The translations under genes were made by a program, and so were the position numbers. Positions 11,305-22,003 of a DNA stretch of 64,000 nucleotides are shown piece by piece (position 1 is the stretch's first letter; the number at the start of each line of letters is the position of its first letter). Below the pieces are notes generated by a model. It ran no database searches and was not told the DNA's origin. It saw only the letters and a list, made by a program, of their open reading frames with translations. Source of the DNA: Mrakia gelida (taxonomy: Eukaryota; Basidiomycota; Tremellomycetes; Cystofilobasidiales; Mrakiaceae). Where the stretch lies: NCBI GenBank assembly GCA_024345305.1, contig BRON01000011.1, forward strand, positions 372,001-436,000, written 5' to 3'.

Positions 11305-12752
11305 ATGTCCTTCGAACAAGCAGCAACTCAAGGATCGGAGGGGATCAGCGACGATCCCAACGTCGAGCTTAACAACACCCTTCCTGCTCCTCCCTCCCTC
11401 TTCCCTTCCTCCTCCTCTTCCTCCAATCTTCACCCACCCTCGCCAGCTCTTTCAAACGACCAACTAATTTCGTCGATGGCTACTCAAATCGCTCAGCTCT
11501 TCTCCCTCGTCGGTCGTCTCTCATCCGAGAACGAAGCTCTCAAAGCTCAAGTCGGAGTTCACTCCACCCAACTCGAAGCTCACTCCTCCTCCATCGCTCA
11601 GCTCTCAGCCGAGAACGAGGAGCTCAAGCGAAGCAGGGAGGAGACAATCAAGACCATGGAGGAGATGTCGAGGGCATTTGGAAGTCACTGGGTTTGGGAG
11701 GCTGGGAGAAGGGAGGGCGAGGGAGGGAAAGGTCGATGGACTTGGTCGGAGGTGAGTCGCGCTCTCTCCCTCCTCTCTTCGCCCTCTACTCGTTCTTCAG
11801 CCTGACTTGACTCTCGCACCGTCTTCAATCTCACAGGAGAAGTACAGACGAACTTCCGATCAAGTCGTCGCTCGCTCCAAACCACCTCCCTCCCTTGACT
11901 CGATCCCCGTCGAGCTCTTCAACTCCATCGCCTCCCTCCTCGACCTTCCGAATCATCTCGCCCTCTGCAGGGTCTCTTTCAGGATCCTGGAGCTTGCATC
12001 AGCCCTCGTTTACGTCGAGCGATCAAGTCTCACTTCGAGCACGGCTGCTCGCTGCATTGGTCCCAGAGTGAGTCTTCTTCGACGAGCCTCCTCGCCTCGC
12101 TCCTTTAACTCTGCTGATTCCGTTCCCCCATCTTCTCTCCGTCGGGAAGATCTCCAACCTCACCCCTCCCTCGACCCGAATCTCTTCCCTCCTCCTCCCA
12201 CGTAGCATCTCTTTCGCCACGCTTGACTTCGACGCCACCCACTTCCTCTCTCTTCCGACGGCGGGGTCGACTCCCATCGCCTCGGCCTTGTTCTCCGTCT
12301 CGGTCCATACCAACTCCTCCATTACCGTCGTGGACTGGTCCCCTCTCCTCACTCATCTGGATCCCGTCGTCGTATCTATCGTCAACTTCAGAGGGAGAAC
12401 GCACGCTACCCCGACCGTCCTTCTCATCGACGAGAACGCGCTGTCCTTCCTCCCTCGTTGGACGCGCCTCAAACTCTTCCAAGCAGTCGGCGCTTCCACG
12501 GTTCCCCTCTTCGATAACGGAGCTCTCGCTTTGTCCGGTTGCCTCACCCGCTGTGACGCAGGAAAGCCAATTCGGATAGATCTCATTACCTCGTTTTCGG
12601 ACGGAAAGAAGGAGCGGCTGGAGGTCTTCGAGGAGGGAGAGCTGTCCACGATTCTCGCTCGAGAGGATGCCCCGGATCCGACCAAGAGCATCGTCATGCT
12701 TCCTGTGGGCTCATTCGATGGAATGATGCCTGCTGGGACGGGTGGGAACTAG
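11305..12752 (+). CDS. Coiled-coil F-box-like protein A
   Basis: Intact member of the expanded family described in the findings. Three exons, 11305-11751, 11837-12067 (231 bases) and 12150-12752, give 426 residues. Exon 1 has a Ser/Pro-rich start, then a heptad-like coiled coil (IAQLFSLVGRLSSENEALKA and repeats), then a Trp-rich linker ending GRWTWSE. Exon 2 starts EKYRR and carries the F-box-like helix set: SLDSIPVELFNSIASLLDL, then LALCRVSFRILELASALVY. Exon 3 is a C-terminal domain of unknown fold with the family signature FLPRWTRLKLFQAVG. By analogy with F-box proteins it may bring substrates to an SCF ubiquitin ligase, but no SKP1 contact has been shown. The acceptor of intron 2 is an AAG, unlike the CAG used elsewhere. 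Confidence 0.8.
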
Positions 12753-13616
12753 TAGAGGAGACGACGAGCTAGCAGTCGTCGCGTCGTGGTTTGCTTTTTC
12801 TCTCTCTATCTACTTGCAATCGTTAGTTCGACCATTTTTGTCGCTCTCTTTCGCTCTAGTCTTGACGATACATCTCATGCTTACGACCCTGCTCGGAAAG
12901 AACCCAACGCAGAGGCGGACCGGAGACGAGGTTGACTTTCCGTCGACGACTTGACGCGTCGAGAACTTCTTCCCCACGTCGCTCGCGTCTCGTTTTGACA
13001 GTGACCTTATCGAGATCAGATGGAAACATAGTCTTCTCTCGAAGCGGACGAAATTCCTCGGAGAAGTCGCAGAGAACCTTTCAAACTCCTCTGAATTCCA
13101 CCCATCTCGTCGTCGAGCTTCGTTCGCTCGAGCTCCCTCCCAACTTGATCAGTCCTCCTTCCGACATCTTCAAGCTTCGAGACCCCAGATTCCCACCCTC
13201 TACACCTTGCCTACAGTATATCTGGTGTTTCCTTCGGTGAGCTCAAGAGCAGACCGTGAGGACCAATGGATACGAGGAGGCAGGAGCCATGCGAGACCTT
13301 GCGAGACGAACGAAGGAACAGGACCTGTCTGCTTTCCTTCCTTCATGTTCGATTCGCCAGCAACGACCACGAACTTCTGCGCTTGCCAGGACGGATCTAG
13401 AAGCCCACTACCTTGTGTCAGTGAGTAGTGGTGGTGTCGTTATGGGCCAGCGAGACGGCTGAGTGGGCGGTCTCGACGAAGAGATTACTTAGAGAAGGGA
13501 GGGAGATGGAATGAGCTCGAGCTCGAGCTGACCTCCTTCCTTCCTTTCTTTGCTTCTTCTTCAGCTATCCCCCATCTCCCCTCGTTCTCTGAACCAACTT
13601 TCAGAGCTCACACAAG
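12753..13616. other. Intergenic between family genes A and B
   Basis: No complete gene seen. There are several intron-like GTGAG...CAG blocks and short open stretches (for example 12932-13240) without family motifs. This may be 3' UTR of A and a spliced 5' leader of B. A GACGCGTC lies at 12953. Confidence 0.4.
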
Positions 13617-14748
13617 ATGCCAGAGGTGAGATCCCTTCTTGGCTTTCACCGAAACCCGCTTTCTGACTCTCTCATCGATGTCCTCTTTCACCAACTTAGC
13701 TCGCTCCTCGACGTCCCCCTCCTCGCTTGCCTTGGGACGTTGTCCTTGTTATCGTCAAGGAGGCTGATCCTGCGGCTCTCGCTGCCCTCGCTGGGTCGTG
13801 CTATGAGTTGCTGGATATGGTAGCGCCGATGCTCTACAAGGGAGAAGTGGTCATTCGGACGAGCGAGGGATTGAAGCGGTTGTTTTGCGAGAGGGAGGTG
13901 AGCTCGACCGTCCTTCCTTCCTTCCTTCCTTCCTTCCTTCCTTCCTTCTCCTCCCTCGTATGCGAATTTGGCGGGCTGATCTTGCTACCTCTTGGCTCGG
14001 CTCACAGGACGCCGGATCTCCTCGTATCAACACCCTCCTCTCCCTCTCCCAAATCCAAACCCTCACCCTCGACTTCGCCTCCCCAACGGCTCTCCCCAGA
14101 CTCCTCACCAAGAGCTACTCCTCCCCCTCCCGACTTCCCAACCTGGAACCCCTCCCCCTCGAAGTCCTCAACCTCACCCTCCGATACGACCGAATCAACA
14201 TCCTCAGCTCCTTCCACCGTTCCTTCTTCCCTCTGCTCAACCCTCGCCGCTTCAACAGCAACATCATCAACCGTCCCCTCCGAGACTCGTCACAGTTCGG
14301 AATGGGCCTCCTTCCAGTCCTCGTCGAATGGGATCGTACACAGGTCGTTGAGCTAAAAGGAGTCATCCCGTCGAGTCGCTCAAGAGGAGACAACCACGTC
14401 GTCGGACTCCCACCTCCCCTCCGCGCGACAAGACGCGTCGTCCGACTCCATCTCAACTCCTTGCTCGGCGGTCCACATCAAACCCTTTCAGCTCTCGCGC
14501 CTACCCTTGGTACGACAATCTACTGGACCTTGAACGCGGGAGGGATGCAGGAGAAGTCGATTGTGGTCGTCGTCGAGTCGGAGGAGGAGAAGAACCTGGT
14601 CGAGACCGTTATCGCGCGTCTCAATGCTGGCAGAGCGACGACGTTCGAGGTCGTCGTTGAGGGAGAAGGTGAGTTGCTCGTCCTCGGTCTTCGATTTTCC
14701 TCTGACTGAGCTTCTTTGTCGATTTTGTCCTCTTCGTCCGCAGAATGA
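13617..14748 (+). CDS. F-box-like family protein B (tandem copy)
   Basis: Intact short-form family member of 290 residues in four coding exons: 13617-13625 (only ATG CCA GAG), 13700-13897, 14008-14668 and 14744-14748, the last holding just the final codon and the stop. The F-box-like core follows a Pro/Arg linker: RLPWDVVLVIVKEADPAALA then SCYELLDMVAPMLY, and the exon ends FCERE. The C-terminal exon reads DAGSPRINTLLSLSQIQTL and predicts alternating helix and strand. It lacks the long coiled coil of A, D and F. It is a tandem duplicate of C, with the same micro first exon and the same intron positions. If the last intron is retained the frame stops at 14709. Function is unknown; an adaptor role is inferred from the F-box resemblance only. 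Confidence 0.75.
13911..13948. repeat. (TTCC)n microsatellite
   Basis: About nine uninterrupted TTCC units inside the second intron of family gene B, just after the donor. It is likely polymorphic. Confidence 0.9.
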
Positions 14749-15696
14749 GCCTCGACGCGTTCGACCTTCGACCTTCGTTCTCCTCCTGAAGGATCCCATC
14801 AAATGCATCAAGAACACCCTCAGATCATCTTCGGCCTCCCATTGGATCGTCTCTTCCACCTCTCCTATACCTCTTCTCTAAGTTATCTCTCCTCAACACG
14901 TCGCGTCGAGCCATTCAATCTCGTCTTCCTTCCATTTGCATCCCCTCTCTTCTTGGTACTCACCATTGTCGATACCTTCTGGACTCTGTCTATATCTCAC
15001 CGTTTTCCCCGAAGTTCTGGCTCCATCCAGCTCGCTGCCGACGACGAGAGTGAGCTCGGGAGGGCAAAGCATCGCGAGAGTTCCGCAGACTAGTCGCTTC
15101 TCTCTTCACGTCGCGCTCAAAAATTCAAGCTCATGACCAGAGAGCCCTTGACCGGAGCTATTCTGAGATCGACGAAAGAAAGAGACTCGTTGCCCGACGA
15201 AGCTGACTCGTCGCCATGGAGATCTCGAAACCCAACCCGAGGATCGCCTCGTCGAGCTCGTTCGTTCGCACCCACAACAGTCGTCCTTTCTCGCTTTCTT
15301 CTCTTCTTTTCTTCACGAACCCAACGGAATCGCTCTCACAGCTCACGGATCATCTCATAGACCTGGATCAAAAGGTGAGCTCTTTGGCGCAGAAGGGGGA
15401 ACGATGGATGGACGAGTGAGAAGAGGGAAGGAGATGAAGCTCACCTCTCGTTCCTTCCTTCGTGTGTTCCAGCGGTTTCATAAGCCTTCCGTAGAGGTTT
15501 CGGTCTTCTTCGTATCCTAAACGGACTACAGAGGTGAGCTCGTCTGGTCGTGGTGCTCGAGGAAGTACGAGGGGAGGATGGATCTGTTTGACGAAGGAAC
15601 AGCGAAGCTCACCTCGCTCTTCGTCCTCCTTCCCTTCTTATCACAGCCCTGCGTCGCCGCTCTTCCAGCTTTATCACCTTCTGGAATCGTCATCGC
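14749..15696. other. Between family genes B and C; probable spliced leader of C
   Basis: No coding gene seen. Two well-formed intron-like blocks run from GTGAGCTC donors near 15374 and 15535 to CAG acceptors near 15473 and 15647. They end just before the ATG of C at 15697, which suggests 5' UTR introns. The rest is unremarkable. Confidence 0.4.
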
Positions 15697-16726
15697 ATGG
15701 TAGAAGTACGTGCGCCTGACATGAAGACCTCGAACGACCGAAATGACTGACTTCCTGCTTCTGCTCGTCCGTTCTTCAGCTTCCGCCTCAGCCTCCTCGA
15801 CCTCGACCTCGCTTGCCTTGGGACGTCCTCGCTCTTATCTTCGAAGCTTCGGATCCCTCGTCCCTCGCCACTCTCGGACAGGTGTCCTACGACTTCCTGT
15901 TCTCGACATCAGCAGTCCTCTACGGCTCGACCGTCGAGATCAACTCGCTGGAGACCCTGCGCCTCCTGTTTTGCGAGAGAAAGGTGAGCTCGTCGTTCCC
16001 TCCTCGTCTGTTTCTCTTCCTCGTCGCTGACCTTGCTCCTTCTCACAGACCGACTCAATGCCCTCTCGGATCAACTCTCTCCTCTCCCTCTCCCAAATCC
16101 GAACCCTCAATCTCAACCTTCTCAGCATCTCAACGTCGTCAATCCCCTCGAGGTTCAAACCCATCGCGCTGTCGTCCTCTCGCCTCTCCGCCTCCACACC
16201 CCTGCCTCTCACCCTCTTCAACCTCACCCTCCAATTCGAACACCGGATTCTCCTTCACCAATTCCATCTCCACTTCTTCCCTCTCCTCAACCCCTCCCGC
16301 GTCAACCTCACCATCCTCAATCGACCCTCCGAAACCCCCGCCTGGTACTCCATCGGCGACGACGTCCCTCCTCTCGTTCAATGGACTCGAACCCGAAGGG
16401 TAGACGTCCGAGGACTCATCCACTCCAGTCGCTTCAGAGGACAGTCCTACCTCCTTGGTCTTTCTCTACCGTCGGTCTACTCGCCGAGGAGGCTCATTCG
16501 GATTCACGTCGAGGAAACGATGCTTTACGAGGGATCACCGACTGTCGCGAGCTACCTCGCTTGGTTCGAGCTTTCACCGCTGGGACCCAAGGTGCTGGAT
16601 CATATGGTGGAAGGATCGGTGGTGTTGGTTGTGACGACGGAGGAGGGGAGGAAACAGGCTGAGGAGGCGAGGGAGGGGTTCAAGGAGGGTTGGAGGGAGA
16701 AGTTCGAGGTGGTTTTAAAGAGTTGA
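15697..16726 (+). CDS. F-box-like family protein C (tandem copy)
   Basis: Intact tandem paralogue of B, 296 residues. Exons are 15697-15705 (ATG GTA GAA), 15780-15983 and 16049-16726. The core is RLPWDVLALIFEASDPSSLA then VSYDFLFSTSAVLY, with the exon ending FCERK, as in B (FCERE). Exon 3 starts TDSMPSRINSLLSLSQIRTL and matches B over its length, including FFPLLNPSR and a C-terminal FEVVLKS. A Pro/Arg-rich linker precedes the F-box-like helices and there is no N-terminal coiled coil. The conserved 9-base first coding exon in both copies shows the duplication kept the whole gene structure. Biochemical role unknown. Confidence 0.75.
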
Positions 16727-17454
16727 TTGGTGAGTTCGACTAGCGGGTTCGAGTCGTCAGTCGTCTGTGGAGAAGCTTTCGAGTGCTCTCGAGACGATCT
16801 AGTACTGATCTTTGTCCGATTCCGTCTTCTCGTTCTTCGTTTTGATCAGAATTCCTCGATCTCGACGCGTCTTTCGACGACATTCTTTCCCTCAACCCAG
16901 TCTTGCCCTCCAGCCACCATGTCGTCGCAGGCTCTTATCTTCGTCACTTGATCTCGCGGATGGGGCTTCATGGAGAGGTAAGCTCGTTCTCCTTTACGTT
17001 TTGCTTCGACTCGACGGGACAAGAGAGCTGACCTCCTCGTTCGCTTTTCTTCAGGCCCTCGACCGCCTTGATCGCTGAGTCTCCCGATTTGGGATTCCAC
17101 ACCGTTCACTCGATCTCGGGAGGCTGGAATCGGGATCGTCTGGGTCTGGAACATCGTCTGGGTTCGTCGTCGCGCCTCCTCTTCTTCCGTACCCCCTCTC
17201 ACTCGAGCTGACCTCTCCTCTCCCTTCCCCTCATTAGTTCTTCCCCAAGGAACTTGCCGCGAGCTCGGTCAGATCGGTGGTTGATTGACGTGAGTCGCTA
17301 TCTATCTTCGCTTGTTTCAAGACGCGTGAAGCTCTCGCGCGAGCTTCGCGACGACGAAGACCTCGAGCTGATTCTCTTTTCTTCTCCCCTCCCTCTCCGT
17401 CTCAGATCGAATACCCCAGATACATGAATCCATTGAACTCCCCCTCTGTACCCT
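16727..17454. other. Intergenic after family gene C
   Basis: No gene supported. It contains three or four intron-like GTGAGT/GTAAGC...CTGAC...CAG units directly after the stop of C, resembling spliced 3' UTR or decayed exons. A GACGCGTC lies at 16864. Confidence 0.4.
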
Positions 17455-19525
17455 TCACAGGGGTTGCAAAGCCTCCACCAGCAGCGCGTTCTGGTAGGCC
17501 ATCATCTGCAGCGTCTCCAACGCCAAACCCGGCTCTGCTCGCCACCAGTTGTGGGTGACGATCGTGCCCGAGCTGGTTCCACCCGCCAATGAAGCATCAG
17601 CTTCATCAGCCTCATCGAGAGAGAAGAGAGGAAGGAAAGGGAAAGAAACGAAGAGAGCGACGAAACGAACCAGTGAGTGGGATTGGCTCCGTCTTGGGCC
17701 ATCCCAGTGTTGCCGTTCGCTTCGTTGCAAGGGGCGATGACGAGGGTGTCGTCCTCAACCAGTCGAGGCATGATGTACGTGATGAAGGCGCCCTGGGAAG
17801 GAAGTGAAGAGGAAGGGCGTCGGTCAGCGGAACGCGCGACGCGACGGGAGCCCGATCCAGGGAAGGGAGAAGAGAAGAACGGACTTGATCCTGCGGTGAG
17901 AAAAAGAGAAGACGAAGAATGAGTCAGATTACCCGTCCAAAAAGGTAGATGGAGTGGGACGCGTCGAGAAACAACGACGCATCGAGAAGAACGAGCGACG
18001 CGTCGAGAAAGAACGAAACTCACACCGAGATGATGAGTCCTGTACCTCTCGCACCCAGCGATCTGCGACGAGAAACGAAGGGCGAGCGTTCCTCAGTACT
18101 GCACTTCGGTCTCTTCCAGAACCACACGACAGGAGAACGAGATCGTACTTTTTCCGGACACGACGCCCAATCATCCAACAACTCCCTCAGCTCAGGACCG
18201 TTTCGCATCAGTATGAATCCTGTGTTCCATCCTGAAAAGGTCAACCCAAGCGTCCGAAAACTTCGATCAGCTCTCGTCTTTGTAACTCGAAGCTCCGAGG
18301 ATCGAAAGAAAAGGGCGAGGACGGGAAGCGACGAACCTCCAGAAACCATCGAGATGTCCTTCGGAATCAACATCAAAGCTTTATCGGTCATCCCCCAGCG
18401 TAGTCGCATGTCGTTGATGGTGTAGTTCGCTTGACGGACGTCTTGATACAAGGAAGGCGTGGAAGAGGGAGGGGAAGGGCAGGGGGGGAGAACGAGGCGA
18501 CGCGATCAGTTTTACGATCGGTCTAGGAAGCGAAGGAGAGAGGAAGAAGCACGAACAGAGGTCCGAGTCCATGAAGACCAAGTACTAAAAGCCACCTCGA
18601 ATCGCGTCAGCGTCTCTTCTAGTACCCACATTCCAAGTTAGTCAAAGAAGAAAGAGCTCACCTCGCACGCAGATTGGTTAGCGACCTTTCTAATTCCTGA
18701 CAGTTTGTTCCATAATTTGACTCGATCTGGGTAAGGTTCTGGTATCTCTTTCGTGAACCTATAGCCATGCCGAAGAGCCCAGGAGAGGTTACTCCAGTAG
18801 GCCATCGAAAGACCTTCCTCTTTGAAGGAGGGAAGGGCGTCGCGTGTGAGGGCGGGATCGGAGAGGCGCATCTCGTCGGGAGCTTTGAGTTTGCGAGCGA
18901 GGGGATGGGAAGGGAACGATTTTCACGTCAGTTGAGTAGAGAGACTTAGTCGTAGAGAAAGAGAAGGATGCAAGAGGAACTCACTATGGACGGGTCGTTG
19001 ATCTGCAACGAAAGCACAAACGTTGTGAGGTTGAACGAAGGTGTATGTACTCGTCGAGAGTCGTCCCTTCCTTCGGAGGTTCTGGTTCTCGATCCTTGTC
19101 TAACACCTCCCAGGCCTGTTGGAACACAAGTCAGCGCTCCTCAGCTTCCCACCGTCTCGTTCGTTCCAAGATGAGGCGAGGCGAACGAGAAACATACCTG
19201 CTTGTACGCCTCTCTCGGACTCAACCGACTCGGACCTCCTCCTCCTTCTTCCCAAGAGCCCGCCATCCCTCTTCCGTGATCCTCTACATGAGGCGGTGGC
19301 CGATGATATGGATCGTGAGCTTGCCAGTAGACGGTGGAGAGAGCGACCGAGAAGAACACCGCGAGCGGGAGAGAGAATCGCGGGAGAGTGCCAGACGCCT
19401 GAAGGAACGGGAAGGCAAGGAGGCTATTTATTTCTCGACTAGACGACGCGATGAAGGAGGAAGAGGAGAAGGATGCGATGGGAGGGAGGACGAACTCGTT
19501 GAGAGAGGGAGTGGTAGACGTTCAT
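17455..19525 (-). CDS. Glycosyltransferase family 34 (GMA12/MNN10 type)
   Basis: Golgi alpha-galactosyl- or mannosyltransferase of family GT34. The start is at 19525 (MNVYHSLSQR), followed after the first intron by a membrane anchor (LPLAVFFSVALSTVYW). Family motifs appear in order. The first is GLSMAYWSNLSWALRHGYRF. Then comes YLVFMDSDL with the DxD metal/nucleotide-sugar site. GGWNTGFILMRNG and WASCPEK follow, then HLGDQGAFITYIM with the conserved DQ, and finally PTHCSGTIVTHNWWRAEPG. The catalytic exons all keep phase. The DQ pair is carried by a 6-base exon at 17890-17885. An 18-base exon follows the LDEYIHL segment. Length and motif order fit the family, but substrate cannot be told. It is divergent from family gene D, with about 500 bases between starts. 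Confidence 0.85.
17885..17890 (-). other. 6-base coding microexon (GT34 gene)
   Basis: GATCAA between CCGCAG and GTCCGT. It supplies the DQ dipeptide that GT34 enzymes require between HLG and GAFITYI, in phase on both sides. Confidence 0.6.
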
Positions 19526-19885
19526 CGTCGCTTGAAGGGAGGACGAATGTCGGCTCCCATTTCTTACTTTGGGTTCTCGAACAGATCGAGCTCAGACTCG
19601 CCCAAACTGCGCGAAGGCGCAGGTTGCTATGTCGAGCATCGGAGTAAGTAGGGTCTTGAGGAAAATGAGTGAGGGAATGACGGAAGGGAAGAGGGAGCGA
19701 GCTCGAGCTGAAAGGGAGGAAAGGGACGCGGCTCGAGAAGAAGACGCGTCGATCTCCACCTGCAAAACTTTCGGATCTGATTGTTCGATCTAAAGGTTGT
19801 CGTGATACCGAATAGTCGACCAAGCTACTGTAGGTCGGGTTGCAATTCAAATAGCTGAGGGAGGAGCGGCAGGGAAGGGAGGAGG
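19526..19885. other. Upstream region of the GT34 gene
   Basis: No coding sequence supported. This is the shared upstream region of the GT34 gene (leftward) and family gene D (rightward). A GACGCGTC lies at 19743. Confidence 0.4.
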
Positions 19886-20020
19886 AGGTCGACGTTGAGC
19901 TCTACTTCGAAACTCCCTCCCTCTCCACCCTCTCACCGCTTCGACCTCCGAAAACACGTGTTTCATACCCCGAAACCTCATCTCTATACGTCAAAGGATC
20001 ATCTCGATTACCTCTTCAGC
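19886..20020 (+). promoter_or_regulatory. Promoter block of D, duplicated before G
   Basis: The 135 bases before the ATG of D align with the 136 bases before the ATG of G (40104-40239). Both start GAGGTCGACGTTGAGCTC, share ACTTCGAAACT and TCACCGCTTCGACC, and carry a CACGTG core (19955-19960) inside the palindrome AAACACGTGTTT. CACGTG is a typical bHLH binding site. The conservation marks a recent duplication that included the promoter. Confidence 0.65.
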
Positions 20021-21453
20021 ATGCCGAAGCCGTCGTCGATGAACGAGAGGGACCAACGAACGAACGAGAAGGTGAGCTTCGATCTTCCTTCCCTCCTCCC
20101 CTCCTTTCTTCTTCTCCTCCCTATTCTCATCTCTCTCTCCCTTCCCTCCATTTTGACGCCTTAGATTGGAGCTGACTCGCCTCTCTCTCGCTTCGCACTG
20201 CTGTCTCGTCAAATAGCTCGACCTCGTCGCTGAGGAATCCCAACTCGAACCAGCGCTCCCTCCTCCTCCCTCCCTCGACCCTTCCTCCTCTTCGTCCGTC
20301 CTCCCTCCTACGTTCAACCATCCATCTCTACTCAACGGCACCTCAGCGTCGTCAACCTCAGGAGATCCCATCGCCTCTCAGATCGCTCAGCTCTTCTCCC
20401 TCGTCGGTCGTCTCTCGTCAGAGAACGAAGCTCACCTCAACTCCTTCGCTCGAGTCGACGTCGAACTCGCGTCCTCCAAGTCGGAAAACCAAGCACTCGG
20501 GAGGACAGTCAAGGCTCAGGATCGAGTCATCGCCGAGCTATCCAGAGCTGCGATTCCAGACGGTCACTGGGTTTGGGAGACTGAGATGGATCAGGTCGAG
20601 AGGGCGAAAGGGAAGGACGGTCGTTGGCTGTTCTCGCTGGTTCGTCTAAACTTCCCTTCCTTCTTTCAAGCTTCCTTCTCAAGCTGACCGAGTCTCGATC
20701 ATCACACCTACAGGAGAAGTACAAACCAAACCCCCCTCAGCTCGCATCCGGACCTTCAGCCTCCCTCCTCTCCCTCCCCGTCGAGCTCACCGACCTCATC
20801 TTCTCCCTCCTCTTTCGATCGGACGTCCTCGCCGTCTGCCTCGTCTCCTTCGGGCTCCTCCAACGAGCTTCAGCCAGGATCTACCCGATCAATCTCGAGC
20901 TCGACTACGGGACCAGCGAGATGTATCTGTTCGTTTCGTCAAGGGTACGTTCTTAGAGCTTCTCTCTCTCCTCGATCCACCCTGACGCGGTGTCTCTCGT
21001 CTTGTCTCCGCCTTCTCAACATAGGTCGTCGGAACGTCCAACATCTCCGATCGAATCTCAAACGTCCTTCTTCCTCGCCATCTTATTCTCGATCATTGGA
21101 GTCCTCCGGACAAGAAGAACAAGGTCGTCGCCGCGTCGGTTCTCGAAGGAGTCAAGGGTCGTGGTCAGATCGCCCTCCACGGAATCATCCTCGCTTCGAA
21201 CCCGATCAATCCCTCGTTCTCCCTCCGATCCATGCTCCCCATCCTCGCATACTTCAACCCTCGCGAGCTTCAGATTGGTTGTTTTCGACCTGACGACGAG
21301 GCCAAAGTCAAACGACGAGTTCCCACCGTCCTTCCCGTCACCAAGGACGAGCTTACTTTCCTTCACCATTGGACCCGATTGGACGAGTTCGTAGGAGTTG
21401 GGTTCGCATCGGTACCTGTGTTTTCCGAGAACGGAGGGACTCTTGCGCTCTAA
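20021..21453 (+). CDS. Coiled-coil F-box-like protein D, truncated by a stop
   Basis: Four exons, 20021-20071, 20217-20639, 20714-20944 (231 bases) and 21025-21453, give 377 residues. A 17-residue first exon (MPKPSSMNERDQRTNEK) leads into LDLVAEESQLEPALPPPP, a coiled coil (IASQIAQLFSLVGRLSSENE), the Trp linker (DGHWVWETE, GRWLFSL) and the F-box-like exon (SLLSLPVELTDLIFSLL, VCLVSFGLLQRASARIY). The last exon carries HHWTRLDEFVGVG and ends in TAA at 21451. The frame stays open for another 64 codons that match the C-terminal domain of G and J, so this stop is premature. It aligns with the Trp of AFWECLE in J. The coil and F-box are intact, so a shortened protein may still be made. Confidence 0.7.
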
Positions 21454-21648
21454 GAGTGCCTTCTCAAGCGAACGACCAAAGGGAAGGTCAGGACGCGACT
21501 CACAACTTGGACTCCCGAATCCGCGTCGTCGGAGACGGTCTCGGACACACAACTTGTCTCCTCGCTCAACCAAACGAACCCCTCGGAGCCTCTCATCGAA
21601 GAGATCTACTTGATAGCCGACCTGGTTCCGTCGGGAGCGAGTAGATGA
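21454..21648 (+). pseudogene. Orphaned C-terminal tail of D
   Basis: In-frame continuation after the TAA of D: ECLLKRTTKGKVRTRL, then a Ser/Thr-rich middle, then PSEPLIEEIYLIADLVPSG, ending at TGA 21646. It parallels the stranded tail of G (EVRTRL ... PSDEALKQIVFVGDLTG), so it was once translated as part of D. Confidence 0.6.
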
Positions 21649-22003
21649 CACGCTTTTGCTTTCGATTTCTAGCTCGCTCACTTTCACTTCTTGGATACAA
21701 TGCAATCTTTATCGAACACGCCGGCAAAGCATGACTTGGGCATTTCGGTCTCTTCTGCATCGAAGGATCGGAGGGCGAGCCTTGGACGACTGGAAGCGCG
21801 TCGCGTCTCTCTCCCGTTCTCTCTTTTGCTTTCCTCGCTCGACGGACTCAGATCTCTTCCTTCCTTCTCCCCAAACTTGATCGATAAGCACATCACGAAA
21901 GTTCCAAACCCGGTCTTACATAAATCGTAGCAAAACGAGCTCGGTACGCATCCCAACAACTCACGTCAAACGACCGTCTCGCTCCTCCTCCTCCCAGACC
22001 ACC
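21649..22003. other. Intergenic between convergent D and L
   Basis: No gene supported. This is 3' flanking sequence of two convergent family copies. Confidence 0.4.
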
